Shown: one piece after another, positions 9,624-22,272 of the stretch
Layout of the letters: the number at the start of each line of letters is the position of its first letter
Numbering within the stretch: the stretch's first letter is position 1
NCBI GenBank assembly: GCA_002104895.1
Contig: MCFG01000090.1
Span: forward strand, 30,001-72,500
DNA: 42,500 nucleotides
Source: Anaeromyces robustus
Taxonomy: Eukaryota > Neocallimastigomycota > Neocallimastigomycetes > Neocallimastigales > Neocallimastigaceae
Direction: 5' to 3'
The notes under the pieces: model-generated
The model's input: the letters and a program-made list of their open reading frames with translations, nothing else
What the model was told of the DNA's origin: nothing
Databases searched by the model: none
Made by a program: the position numbers and the translations under genes

Positions 9624-9873
9624 ATGATATTAAAGATAAAAATATTATTAATTATATTAAAAAATTAATGTATAAATTAGAAATTAGAAATAAAGAAATA
9701 TGAAATATGTAAAACTACAAGGATTATGTACTATATTTAATTTTTAGTAATCTTTATAATAATTACTTCTTTATATATATAATTTATTAATTATTATTTT
9801 TTTAAATTTTTAGTCTATTATTTTTTAAAGATGAAGTAAAATAAACATAAATTTAAAATTATTAGTAAATAAT

Positions 9874-10394
9874 GCGCCACAATAAATTATTATATAATGT
9901 AAATTATATAATAATTTAATACGTATTAAATTTTATTACAATACATAAATTGGGAAGTGTGCATTTCGGCAATGTATTTCGTAAATGTATCGCGCATTAA
10001 AATAACGTATTATTTAAATGTATTATATTGTGGCTTATAAAATAAATAAATAAAAAATTTATTATATTATTAAAATCAATATTTTATTTATTATTGATTT
10101 ATGAAACCAATTTATTAGTGGTATCTTCTTTTTATTAATATTTCTTTTTTTTTTTATTTAACTTATGAAATAAAAAAATATTAAGTGAAATTTAAAATTT
10201 ATATTTATAATTCTTTAAATTATGAAATAAATAAGAAATGTTTTAATATACAAGTACTAGTATATAAACTCTCTTAAAAAATTTTTATATAAATGTGGCG
10301 TCAAAAAATATTTATATAAATTTAAAATATGAAATGTGGCGTAAAGGACCTGTCAATGCAAAAAATTTCATGTACATTGCCGAAATGCTACACT
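9874..10394. mobile_element. Nested inverted repeats of a probable non-autonomous DNA transposon
   Basis: AGTGTGCATTTCGGCAATGTA (9956-9976) recurs in reverse complement with one extra base (AGTGTAGCATTTCGGCAATGTA) at 10373-10394. A second pair is GCCACAATA (9876-9884) and TATTGTGGC (10026-10034). The related word TGTGGCGT appears again at 10294 and 10335 in nearly identical 16-bp contexts 41 bp apart. A perfect 20-bp palindrome with centre ACGT lies at 9913-9932. No transposase is present. Boundaries and target-site duplications are not clear, so superfamily is not assigned. Confidence 0.45.
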
Positions 10395-10565
10395 CAGCAT
10401 AAATTTATTAAGAAATTAATTAATAATATAAGAACATAAAATCTATAAAATTATTTTATTATATACATAAATTAATGTATTATTTACATTAATTATAGTT
10501 TTATAACATTAGGTAAAATATAGAAAATAGTGATTAATTATTTATATTAGTTATAATTATAAACT

Positions 10566-10591
10566 CCTTATTTTTCTCCTTAAAAATAAGG
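10566..10591. repeat. 10-bp perfect hairpin
   Basis: CCTTATTTTT (10566-10575) pairs exactly with AAAAATAAGG (10582-10591) around the loop ctcctt. It is isolated in the intergenic region about 750 bp upstream of UTP5; function unknown. Confidence 0.4.
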
Positions 10592-10800
10592 TAAAGAAAT
10601 AATTATACAAATATTAAATAATTATAATTTTAAAAGTATAAAAAGAATTAAAAATATCTAATATAAAATGTAGACAAAAATTAAGTTCAAAAATATAATA
10701 AATAATTAATAAATATAATAAATTTTATTAAAACAAAATTCTTTCCTTATTTAAAAATTTTCTGAACCTTAAAAGTGTTGTACCTCAAAGATTTCAATTT

Positions 10801-10838
10801 CCAATAAAAAAACTTTTGTTTTTTTAAACTGTGATTGG
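10801..10838. promoter_or_regulatory. UTP5: Pair of opposed CCAAT boxes upstream of UTP5
   Basis: CCAAT at 10801-10805 and its complement ATTGG at 10834-10838 lie about 500 bp upstream of the UTP5 start. Such sites bind the HAP/NF-Y complex. A similar opposed pair occurs in the JIP5/PA2G4 promoter. Support is motif-based only. Confidence 0.3.
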
Positions 10839-11337
10839 TTAAAATCAAATAAAAATAAAAATATTTTTTTTTTTTTTTTTTTTAATTATAAAATAGAATA
10901 AAAAAAATATAAAATATAAAATTATAATTTCATAATATAAACTATATATATATTATTATTAATGTAACATAATAACATAATAATAGCTCATAATAAATAA
11001 CTTTTTTTTTAAATTATTTATATTATATATATTTTATATAATAATTATAATAAAAACTTTATTTTTATTGATAATTATTTTGAAAATTGTTTTTAATATT
11101 TTTATATATATTAAATATATATATATATAATTTAGAAATTTTTTTTTTTATTTAAAAAAAAAAAAAAATTAGAAACTTTTTTAAAAAACAATTTAAATTA
11201 TATTTATTTTTGAATTAAAACATTTCTAAATTTTAATATTATTTATTAGATTTTTTTTTTTTTAATTTATTTAATATATATACCTTATTTTTATTTAACA
11301 TTTATCTCATTAATAAATTTTATATATTGATAATATC

Positions 11338-14300
11338 ATGGCCAAAAAATTTAAAAAGAAGTCCAATACTTCATTTGCTAGTAAAATCTCAGCCCTTACT
11401 AATGTCATTGAAGTACCACCACCAATTTTAGCTAGTTTTGATAAAGTTTCAGATAAAAATTCATCTCCACCAAGTTATTTAGCAGCAGTACTTCAAGCTA
11501 TCGATCAACATAGATTAAAAATTTGGGATGTTAAATCTTCTTCATTAATTAGTGAATATTCACCAAAACAAGTCGATTGTCGTTATACTTCTTTAACATG
11601 GGGTGAATCTTTAGAAGTCACAGAAATTGAATCAGATGTAATTAATTATTATTATTATTATCATTATTTTTTTTAAGATTGTTAAAATATATTATTTTAT
11701 ATCACTTATATTTTCATTTTTTTAAAAATAAATTTCAAATAATATAAAAATTTATATATATGAATCATTTTAAAATTAAAAATTAAATTAATTTTTAAAA
11801 TTTTTGTAATTATATATATATATTTTAAATAATATTCTATAATTTTTTAATTATATTTAAAAATTTGGATGATTAATTTATATTAATATATATATATTGT
11901 TAATTTTGAATATAATAATTAAAATAATTAATAATAGATTTCTTTAAGAAAAAAGAGAAAATCAGTTTCAACTACTACTACAGTTAATCATTATATAGCA
12001 TTAGGTACAGAAATTGGTGATATTGAAATTTATTCATTAACTCATGGTGATATAATTAAAAAATTACAAGGTGGCCATAATAGTAAAGTAGTTGATTTTG
12101 TTTTCTCCGATAATGCAAGGAAAGGTTATTCTATTGGTACTGATGGATATATTGTTGAATGGGATATTAATAATGCAATTGAAATGAAGTAATTATACAG
12201 AATATATTAATTTGTTTTTTATTAAAAATAAATAAATTTAGATATAGTATTTGTTAAATATATTAATAATAATACATATTAATTTCTTATTATACAATAT
12301 ATTGTAAATGTTAATAATAATTATATATAATATGCAATAGTAAATGGTTAAGTGGTGTTGATTTTGTTTCAAAATTGAGCATTTCAAATGATAATAAAAT
12401 ATTATATGTTGCAGGACAATCAATTAGTTTATTTGATTTAGAATCAAAATCTTTAATAAAGGTATATTTTAGTTATATATGTATATATATTTTTTAAATA
12501 TAATTTAAAACTATTCTAAATAATAAAATATTTTTTTTTATAATTATTTTATAACTATTCTATTATAATAATAATTCATGTATTATCACAACAAACAACC
12601 CAAATACATCAAATTCAATTAATACTCAATATAAAATTTATAAATCAAATAATAAAATTTCATTAAATTTATTAATATTATGTATAATATTATATATAAT
12701 ATTACCTATATCGTGATATTAATATCAAACTATTTTTAATTATAATTGTAAAATAACTTAATAATATGTTTTATCAAAAATTTTAATGTTAATTATTGTT
12801 AATAGACATATCCAGGTCACGCAACAGATATTCGTCAAATTGTTCTTTCAGATAATAATACATTCATTACTGTTGCAGACCAAGATAGATTTATTTCTAT
12901 TTGGGGTCAATCTAATAAAGAATCAGATCAAGGAAAAACAGTATCTGCTTTAACTATGGATACTATGCCAATTTCAGTTAGTGTTAATTCAAATAATAAA
13001 GTTTTAGCTATTGGTGAAGATGGTATTTTATATTTATGGAATAATATGTCTTCTTCTAATGAAAAGAACGATAAGAAAAAGAGACAAAAGATTTTAACTA
13101 AAGGTTTTGATTCTAAATTAAAAATTTATTATCATGATGAAGATAATGAAGAAAATAATGATGATGGAGAATCTCATTTATTAAATATTATGTTTGCTTC
13201 TTTCATTAATTCACCAAAGAATGAAAGTGAATGTCAAATTTTAATTGGTTATGGATCTATGGTAAGACCAAAATTTGAAATTATTTCTGATATTGTATCA
13301 ACTTCTGGTGAATTTAAAAAAGATATTTCTTTATCCAGATCACTTGTTACTAATTTACTTCAAAGTGAAGTTCTTAAAAAGGATTCTAAAAAGGAAACTA
13401 GTACTTTTACTCAATCTAAACCAAATGCAATGATGTCAATGTCTTTAGTTGATGATGAAGAAAGAGAAGAAGAAGAGGAAGAATTAAAAGAATCACCTGA
13501 AAAAGAAAAAACTTTAGAAGAAAGAATAAAAGAAATGGAAATAAAATCAAATAAACAAGATGATTCTTCAACAAAATCCAAAAAAATAGTTATTCCAAAA
13601 GGTGAATCTATTCAAAATATGCTTCAACAAGCTATTCATAGTAATGATCAACAATTATTAGAAACTTGTTTAGCTGTTACTAATATTAAAGTTATTAGAA
13701 ATACATTAGAAAGACTTCCACCACAATATGTTATACCATTCCTTAATTTATTAAAAGAAAAAATTCAAAAAAAACCACAACGTGGTTGTTATATTTTTGA
13801 TTGGATTAGATATACTATCATGATACATATGTCATATCTTATTACTGTTCCGGAATTAACATCACAACTTGGTGAATTATATCAATTACTTCAAGAACGT
13901 TCAAGCCTTATGGGTAAATTATCTCAATTAAATGGTCGTCTTGATTTAATTAATTCACAGGTAATATATAAAAAAAAAATTTTTTTATTTTTATATTAGA
14001 TAATGAGATAATGAATTATATAATATTATAGTGTATACGAATAATTAAATATCTTCTATTTTTTTTTTTTTTTAATTTATATAGTTTGTTACTCGTAATC
14101 AAATGAAAATTAGTCAAGAAGCTGAAGTTGTATATGATGAAGAAGGTATATAAATATATAAAGACTTTTTTTTTTTTTTTTTAATCATTAATTATTAATA
14201 TTATTATTATCATTATATATATATATTATTTTTAAATTAATAGCTGAAGATAATAGTGATATGGAAGAAGATGAAGAAAATGAAGAAGATGAAGAAGAAT

Positions 14301-14395
14301 TTGGTTCTGAAGATGAATTCTATGAAGATGGAAATGAATTAGATGAGTTAGAAGCTAATGGAGATATTGAATATTTAGATGAAGATGATTTATAA
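11338..14395 (+). CDS. UTP5: U3 snoRNP / t-UTP protein Utp5 (WDR43), six exons
   Basis: Nucleolar WD40 protein of the t-UTP (UTP-A) subcomplex, needed for rDNA transcription and early 18S pre-rRNA processing. Exons are 11338-11637, 11938-12188, 12341-12461, 12806-13960, 14085-14145 and 14244-14395, giving 679 residues; human WDR43 has 677 and yeast Utp5 643. WD repeats fill about residues 40-345, for example IDQHRLKIWDV, GTDGYIVEWDI and DQDRFISIWG. An acidic, low-complexity linker lies at about 385-460. The Utp12 C-terminal domain is at about 490-600 (QAIHSNDQQLLETCLA, LERLPPQYVIPFLNLL). The protein ends in a Glu/Asp-rich tail typical of nucleolar proteins. All introns are GTAATT, GTATAT or GTAATA to AG and phases agree. 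Converges with JIP5, another ribosome-biogenesis gene. Confidence 0.92.
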
Positions 14396-15437
14396 ATGAA
14401 AAAATAAAAATAAAAATAAAAAAAAAAAATTTTTTTATAATATTTTTAAATTTTTAAATTTTTTAATCATTATTATCATAACTTAATTTATATTTTTATT
14501 CCATTAATTCATTTCATTTAATTTCATTTCATTTTATATATATATTTTTTAAATATTTTCTTCAATGTTTTTTTTTTCTTTCCAATTATAGATGTAATAA
14601 TAATATAATTAATAATAATATATATTTTTCTTTATATATTATAACCTTAGAAAACTATTATAAAATTTTTATTTAATATTTATATTGAAACTTTAATTTA
14701 TTTAAAATAATATATATTTTTCTTTATATATTATAACCTTAGAAAACTATTATAAAATTTTTATTTAATATTTATATTGAAACTTTAATTTATTTAAAAG
14801 AAGTAATAATTTATATATATATTTTTATAATATAAATTAACTTTTTTTTTTATTATATTTTCTTTCATACAATTTATATATTTAAAGAAAACATAATATA
14901 CTGTTTTTTTATAAACATGAAGTATAAAAATAATAAATACTATAAATTAAAATTAAAACAAAAATAAGAATAAAACAATCTTTTTAAATATAATCTAATC
15001 TTGTTTTCTTTTGATTATTTAAAAAATAATATTTTAAATATATTAAAAATAATAATTAAAAAAATTTGGGTATATCAGGGGCAAAGGGCATTAAAATAAT
15101 ATACTTTTTTATTTTCTATTCTTTTTTAAAAGTATTAAACATATATATATATATTTTAATTTTTTTTATTTTTTTTTAATTTTTTTTTTTTTTTTTTTTA
15201 TTTTTATTTATTTTTTTTTTATTTTATTTTTAATTTTTATTTTTTAATATTTATTTTATTTTACTTTAAATATATTTTATTTTTTAAAATAATTAAATAA
15301 AAAATATGAATAAGATTGTTGAAATAGTTTATAAAATTATATAAATAAGTATTAAATAATGAATAATAACATATGATTTGACTATATAAAAATTATACAT
15401 TTTTTTTTATATTTAAATTAATTAATTCATATATTAT

Positions 15438-15470
<33 letters not shown>

Positions 15471-15517
15471 ATTTTTTATTCTTTATTATTTATTTTTTTT
15501 ATTCTTTTTCTTTTTGT
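14396..15517. other. Convergent intergenic stretch between UTP5 and JIP5
   Basis: The 3' regions of two convergent genes. It contains the 92-bp tandem duplication (14614-14799), T-rich runs at about 15180-15240 and 15442-15470, and a small G-rich island at 15068-15088 (GGG, GGGG, GGG). No gene is supported. Confidence 0.6.
14614..14799. repeat. Perfect 92-bp tandem duplication
   Basis: 14614-14705 is repeated as 14706-14797, with the match running two bases further. I see no difference between copies across the unit, which includes the non-repetitive words ATAACCTTAGAAAACTATT and ATTGAAACTTTAATTT. Identity implies a recent event, or an assembly artefact. Confidence 0.85.
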
Positions 15518-17823
15518 CTAATCAATTCCTGCAAAGAATGAATTAACAGGTGTTTTAAGTGTACCTCCAATACCACGTTTAGCTTTTTTAGATTTCTTTT
15601 TCTTCTTTTTAGAATCATCATCACTATCATCACTATCGTCACTATCATCATCATCATCATCATTATCATCGTCATCATCAACATCCTCTAATTTTCTTTT
15701 TCCTTTGTCTTTCTTTTTGCTACTACTACTTTCACCTTCATCATTATCATCATCATCTTCATCATCTTCATCATCTTCATCATCTTCATCATCATCGTCA
15801 TCATTATTACTACCTCTAGCAAAACCAGAGAATTCATAATTATCTTCTTCATCTTCTTCATCTTCTTCATCATTAAAGAAATAATCAATATCCCAGAATT
15901 TTATGGAATTATCATGAGAACAACTACCCATAAATTTTCCATCATGAGTTAATTTTAATTGTTCAATTGGATAATCATCATGACTACCAATGACACCTAC
16001 TAATTTATTTGGTAAAATACTAATCACACGAATTAATCCATCACTTGAACCTGTACATATAGTATTTTCATCTATTGTACATAAAGCATCAATAGATTGT
16101 GGATGACCTGGGAAACGATCAGAAACATCACCCCAATCTCCATATGTAAAGATATTTAATATACCTTCTTGTGAACCAACAACTACTTTTGATTTATTCT
16201 ATTTTGATTTATATATTTTATATTTTATATTTTATATATTACAAATATTAATATATTGTTATTATTATTATTTATACATATATATATTTATTTCAATTAG
16301 TTATAAATAAAAGATTAATCAACAATAAAAAAAAAAAAAAAAACCTTAACAAGAGTAATAGATAATAATTCATCATCTAAATTATCTGATCTAGCATAGA
16401 CATCTTTTTTACGAATATCAAAGACTGAGAAATAACCATCAGCACTAATTAAAAAATATTATTAATATCGAAAATTTTTATAATAGAAAAAAAGGAAGAA
16501 AATAATTTTTATTAATAAATTTTATTTAAGTATATATATATTTAATAATGTATCATTATTTTCTTACCCTGACACTAATAAATTTCTTTTTTCTGGTACA
16601 AATTTCATATCTGAAATAAAATCTTCATTTTCTTGCCATTGCATAATAGACTTATTACTTCTTACATCCCATAACTTTTTTTATTTTAGAAATATATTGA
16701 AAAATATATAATATTAACAAAATAATAAAAATATTTTAAATAATAATAATATCATGAAAATATTTTTGTATGAATATTTTTTTATTTCATTTTTTTATTA
16801 TTATAAATAATATATAGTATATTATTATATTTACCTTGACTATACCGTCATCATCACCAGATGCCATAACATTTTCGTTTAAACATAAAATTTTATTTAT
16901 TGGGGAACTGTATTATTATAATAGTATTCATAAAATAATATATATATATTATATATTAGTTTTATTGTGAAAACTAATTTTTGAGTTCAATACAGTATAG
17001 AAATATATTTAATGAAATATACTCGTGAGCTTCTGAATTTGTATATATTTTTTTTCCTGTAGATGCATTATATTCTATTATGGATTGATCTAATGAAGCT
17101 GTATATAATTCTAAAAAATAAAGAAATTTCATTTCAAATAATTGCTTTGTTAGAATTAAGAATGAAAAAAAAAAAAAAAAAATAGTAATTATGTATAATT
17201 ATATTAATTCATTAATTACTCTTTCCATCAAGACTAAATTCAAGAGAACGACAAGACTTTTTATGGTCAGTTAATTTATATGTTAATTCATTTTCATTTT
17301 CAACAGAATATTTATAACTGTAAATATATAAAAAATATAATGTATAATATGAAAATATAAAATTATAATATATTAAGTTATGAATTGATTTAAGATAATA
17401 TATTAATAATTATTATGAAACAATGAAAAGTTAAGAAAAAATTTATAATTGATATACCAGTAAACTTCTCCTGTTAATAAACCTGCAGCTACAATATCAT
17501 TTTGAGGGTGAAATGCAAGGTCAAATACTTGATTATCAAATGTAAGTTTTTTTGGTGGATTGCCGTCCTTTTATATATATATATAAATAAGTTATTAATA
17601 TTGAAGGTAGGTATTATTTTTAATATAGTATGATTTATTAATTTTTTATTTAATGTTATAAATTTTTAAAATTATATATTATTTGATTTTTATATAGTTA
17701 AATTTTTTTATAAATAATTTAGAAATTTAAAATTGTAAAATTTAAATTTCTAGCTTTAAATTTTACATTATTATTAATAATAATTATATATAACTTTTAT
17801 ATAAATAATTTTATATTTACCAT
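15518..17823 (-). CDS. JIP5: WD40 ribosome-biogenesis protein Jip5 (WDR55), eight exons
   Basis: Nucleolar WD40 protein of the WDR55/Jip5 family, required for pre-rRNA processing and large-subunit assembly. Exons on the minus strand are 17823-17821 (ATG only), 17567-17458, 17317-17220, 17110-17023, 16907-16835, 16674-16568, 16444-16345 and 16198-15518, giving 419 residues. WD repeats cover residues 1 to about 305, for example LAFHPQNDIVAAGLL, SLEFSLDGKKLYTASLD and ENTICTGSSDGLIRV, which closely follow WDR55. The C-terminus has long Asp/Glu runs, a Lys-rich patch and the family ending PVNSFFAGID. The start is the weakest point: no in-frame ATG lies in exon 2, and an ATG followed by GTAAAT at 17823 gives phase 0 and MDGNPPKKLTF. 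The intron before the last exon starts with an unusual GTTTTT donor. Divergent from PA2G4. Confidence 0.88.
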
Positions 17824-18152
17824 TTAAATTTATAACTTTTAAAATTTTAAAATAATAAAAATAATTTATATTTTAAAAAAAAAATATTAAAAAAAATTCA
17901 TTATTGGATATAAACCAATCAAAATTCAAAAACCATTAAGAATTGATCATTTTATTTTTTTTTTTTTTTAAAAAAAAATTTTTTTTTTTAATTATTAATC
18001 TTATAAAAGAAAATTTTGAAATTTAAATATATCTTAAATAGAATATATTATTTGAATTTTTAAGTTATATACTTTTTTTTTTAAAAACAAACTCTTTCTT
18101 TTTCCTTTTTATTTATCAATTTTTTTAAAATAAATATATATATTATATCACC
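17824..18152. promoter_or_regulatory. Divergent promoter of JIP5 and PA2G4
   Basis: 329 bp separate the two start codons. ATTGG (17903-17907) and CCAAT (17915-17919) form a closely spaced opposed pair, and long T/A tracts lie at about 17951-17990 and 18070. Poly(dA:dT) tracts commonly keep promoters nucleosome-free. Co-regulation of the two ribosome-biogenesis genes is inference. Confidence 0.45.
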
Positions 18153-20829
18153 ATGGATTATACTATGGCAACTTTCGAAGAACATCAAGCAAAATTAAAT
18201 GCTGATAACAATTTACATGATAGCAACATTTTAAATAAATATAAAATTGCATCTGGTAAAATCAAAAATTTAAAATTCAGTAACTTCATAATAAATAAAT
18301 AAATAAAAAGATTCATTATAAATAATTTATAGAAATACGATATAACAAAGATATTATTTAAAAATAAATGTTAATATATTTGTCAAGTCAATTATTATAA
18401 AAAATATTTTATAAATTAATATTTAAAGATTTTAAATGAAAATTACATAATAGATAATATAATTGAATAGAATTAGTATAATTAATAATATTTATATAGA
18501 TAGATATTATTTATTTAATTTTAATTTAAAAAATGAAGCAATAATTAAATAAATAAATTATTAAATTATTAATATTTATCCAATATTTTTCAATATTTAT
18601 TCAATATAATATGTAATTAAAAAGACATTGCAAATGAAGTTTTAAAACAAGTTGTAGCTGCTTTAAAACCCGAAGCTCTCATTTCTGAAATTTGTGCTTT
18701 CAGTGATAATCTTATTATTGAATATGTTAGTATATAATAAAAAAAATTAAAATAATAATAGTAATGAAAAATTAACAATAATTAAAGGAACAATAAATCA
18801 ACATTATATATTTATTAAATAAAATACTTTTTTTATTCATAATTCTTAATATTTATATTTTTTTTTTAAATAAAAAATAATATACAGTGTTCAAAATTTT
18901 TCAAGAAATCTAATATCGAAAAGGGTATTGCTTTTCCAACTTGTATTAACTTAAAGTAAATTTCTTGAATTCATTTAAAAATTAAATAATTTAAAATTTA
19001 TTTAAAAATTTTAAATTATTTAATTTTCATATACCTCCATTTTTTTATATTAAATTTATTTAAAAAAATAATTTAAAATAAGAAACAAAAAGTAGAATTA
19101 AATCAATATTAATTATTAATTGTAAATCAATTTTATTTATTATAATATTTCTTTTATAGTAACTGTTCTCAAAATTATTCTCCATTACCAGAAGATCCAT
19201 ACACCCTTCAAACTGGTGATATTGTTAAGGTATATACTATTTTTGATATATTTAAACAATAATCATATAATAAATAAATATAATAATATAAATATTAATT
19301 TCATATAAAATAAAAATTTTTTTGAATATAATTATTTAAAAATTTTGTAGGTTGAATTAGGTGTTCATATTGATGGTTACATGGCTTCTGTTGCTCATAC
19401 TACTATCTTAAATCCATCTCCAGAAAAGGCTATTATCGGTAAATATTTAATATTGAATAAAAAATTTTTTTTCAATTAATACATTTTAATATAATATCAT
19501 AATTACAATTTTATATTAAATATTTAATAATAACATGTTATTATATATTATTATATTAAAATTTTTATTAATACTATAAATAATACAATAAACAATTAAT
19601 AAATAATAAATAATAAATAATAAATAATAAATAATGAATAATAAATAATAAATAATAAATAATAAATAATAAATAATCAATAAAAATATGATAAAAATAT
19701 TAAAAATATATTAAAAAAAAAAAAAAAGGTCGTGTAGCTGATGTTATTTGTGCAGCCTATGTTGCTCTTGAAATTGCTCATCGTTTAATTAAACCAGGAA
19801 ATAAAGCTTCTGATGTTACTAAAGCTATTAATCGTGTTGCTCAAACTTTTGATTGTCGTCCAGTAGAAAATACATGTTCTCCATTAGTTCGTAGATATAT
19901 TCAAGATCAAGAACATATTATTCCAAATTCTGTTATACCAAACGAAAATGATGATTTTGAATTCCGTTATAATGATGTTTATTCTATTAATATTTTAATG
20001 TCTACTGGTGATGGTAAAGTTCGTGAAAATGAACCAAAGCCAACTATATATCAACGTAATGTTAATAAAACTTATAATTTAAAATTAAAAGCTTCTCGTA
20101 ATGTATTTAATGAAATTACAAGAAGATTCGGTGTTTTCCCATTCTCTTTAAGGTACAAAGACATTATATATTTTTATACATTTTAATAGATTAAATATTT
20201 ATTAATAATAGCCAAATCACAAGATAGTTCAATATTATAAATTAATATAACTAATTTGATTATATTATATATACAATATAGTTCTTTGGAAGATAAACGT
20301 GGAAGATTAGGTATTACTGAATGTGTTAATCATGAATTACTTTTAGGTTATCCAGTTGTATTTGAACAACCAAGTAAATATATATAATTTAATATGATCC
20401 CTTAAAAATGAAAATTTCTTATATTTTTATTCATTCATTTATTAACGTATTTATTTAAATTCATTTAGATCAATATATTGCACATTTCAAGTCATTAATT
20501 TTATTAGCTCCAACTGGTCCATTAAGAATGACCAATTTACCACCACTTCCATTTGTTCATTCTGAATACTCAATAAGGAATGACCCGGAATTAAAACCAT
20601 TCTTACAACAAGTAAATATTTATATATAACAAAATAAATAAATAAAAATATTGGAATTATATATAAAATATTAAAAAAAAATTATACCTGTATACCTATT
20701 TAATTTTAACTTTAACTTTAATATTAATTATTTTTTTTTATTATTATTTAAAAACAATCATTTAATCAGAGCGTACGTACTATTAAATCTTCTTCAATAC
20801 AACAAATTCTTGGTGAAATGGAACAATAA
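18153..20829 (+). CDS. PA2G4: Proliferation-associated protein 2G4 / EBP1 (Cdb4-like), nine exons
   Basis: Member of the methionine-aminopeptidase fold family without peptidase activity. It associates with the 60S tunnel exit and pre-ribosomes; relatives are human PA2G4 and S. pombe Cdb4. Exons are 18153-18255, 18625-18725, 18888-18955, 19160-19229, 19351-19438, 19729-20152, 20282-20373, 20469-20611 and 20770-20829, giving 382 residues; S. pombe Cdb4 has 381 and human PA2G4 394. Recognisable blocks are NKYKIASDIANEVLKQVV, EKGIAFPTCINLN, TGDIVKVELGVHIDGYMASV, ITRRFGVFPFSL and ITECVNHELL. It ends LGEMEQ and lacks the Lys-rich C-terminal tail of the human protein. The ATG lies in CACCATGG. Introns are 100-370 nt and very AT-rich; all phases agree. 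Confidence 0.93.
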
Positions 20830-22231
20830 AATCATTTAATTTATTTATAGAAATATTTTTTATTTATTTAAACTGTTTTTTATTATTATTATTATTATTA
20901 TTAAAATTCATATGAAAGAATAAAAAAAATTTTAAATTTTATTTGAAAATAATATTTTTACCAAATATTCAAATATATCTTTAAAAATATTATTATAAAA
21001 GAAATAGATGTTAATTTTTATAATATTATATATAAATAAATAAATTATAGAATAATAAAAATATTTATTTAAAAAAAAATTATTATATTGAATTGATTAT
21101 GACTTTGATTTATGATGCAATATTATTTCTATTATATAAGTATATAAATATTTATATAATAAAAATATTAGATATGTTAATTTTTAATAGCATTAATTTT
21201 ATAAATAATTCTTATTTTCGTTATATTAAAATATATAATAATGAGATTAAATAATTTGATATTTATTATAACTGGAATATATTATTAAAATAATATTAAA
21301 AAAAATTATTATAAAAATGTTATATAATATTTTATGATATTAGAGAGTTTTTTATTTTATTGTTTTATATAAATTAATGTTTTTTATATAAATTATTATT
21401 AAATTTTTAAATATGGAATAAATCAGTAAGAATTATATAAAATGATTAATTGAAAAATTTGAATAAAGTATAATTATAATTTAAGTTTTGATTATATAAT
21501 TATTGTTATTATTAATATATTTATAATATATATCTTTTTTTTATAAAATTTATTATTAAAATTTTTTATTATCAAGGTTTTAAGAAAATCCGGTATCAAT
21601 ATATATATAATTTTAAAATCTTTTTAATATATTTTTTATTTGATAAAACTTAATTATATAGAATTATATATACTTTATATAATTTATTTTTAAAATAAAT
21701 TATAATATATATATATATACAATTATAAAGAATTAGAAAGAAAGAAAAGAAAAAAAAAATTAAAAAATAAAAACTAAAACTTTAAACTATATTTATTTTT
21801 AATTATCTCAAGAAAAAAAATATTGATTAAAAATATTAATAACTGTTTTTTATTTATATAATAATTATTTTGACTTTTTACTTTTTTAGTTTTTTTTTTT
21901 TTTTATTTGTAATTATAATTTATATTTAAATGTAATAATATAGGTAAATTTATCAAATTTCACCTATGTCATTACAATAAAGTTACTATATGAATTTAAC
22001 TTCATATTATTATGGTAATACTTCTCGACATTAAAAATATTTATATAACTTCGATTTTTATGTTCATATATATTATAAATATTAATGATAAATTATTATA
22101 AAATTATATAATAAAATAATAATAATATAAAAATAATTTTAATTTTTTTTAATAGTAATTTAGCTTTTTATTCTTATTAATGTTTTTAATATTTTAAGGT
22201 AAAAATAACATAAAGTATTATTAATTAAAAT

Positions 22232-22272
<41 letters not shown>

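Larger units (their letters stand above)
8014..11337. other. Gene-poor stretch with decayed gene and transposon-like repeats
   Basis: About 3.3 kb. The first few hundred bases are the likely 3' region of the preceding gene. It then holds (AT)n near 8691-8720, a broken coding-like segment at 9009-9623, inverted repeats at 9874-10394, a hairpin at 10566-10591 and the UTP5 upstream region with two CCAAT boxes. No intact gene is visible. Confidence 0.65.

Noticed and set aside
15499-15888. Minus-strand Met/Lys-rich frames inside JIP5
   Set aside because: Out-of-frame shadows of the Asp/Glu-rich JIP5 C-terminus; the Asp frame joins to conserved WD40 sequence.
17930-18080. RRPE-like AAAAATTTT words in the JIP5/PA2G4 promoter
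   Set aside because: Such words occur everywhere in this AT-rich DNA, and no PAC element (GCGATGAG-type) was seen beside them.
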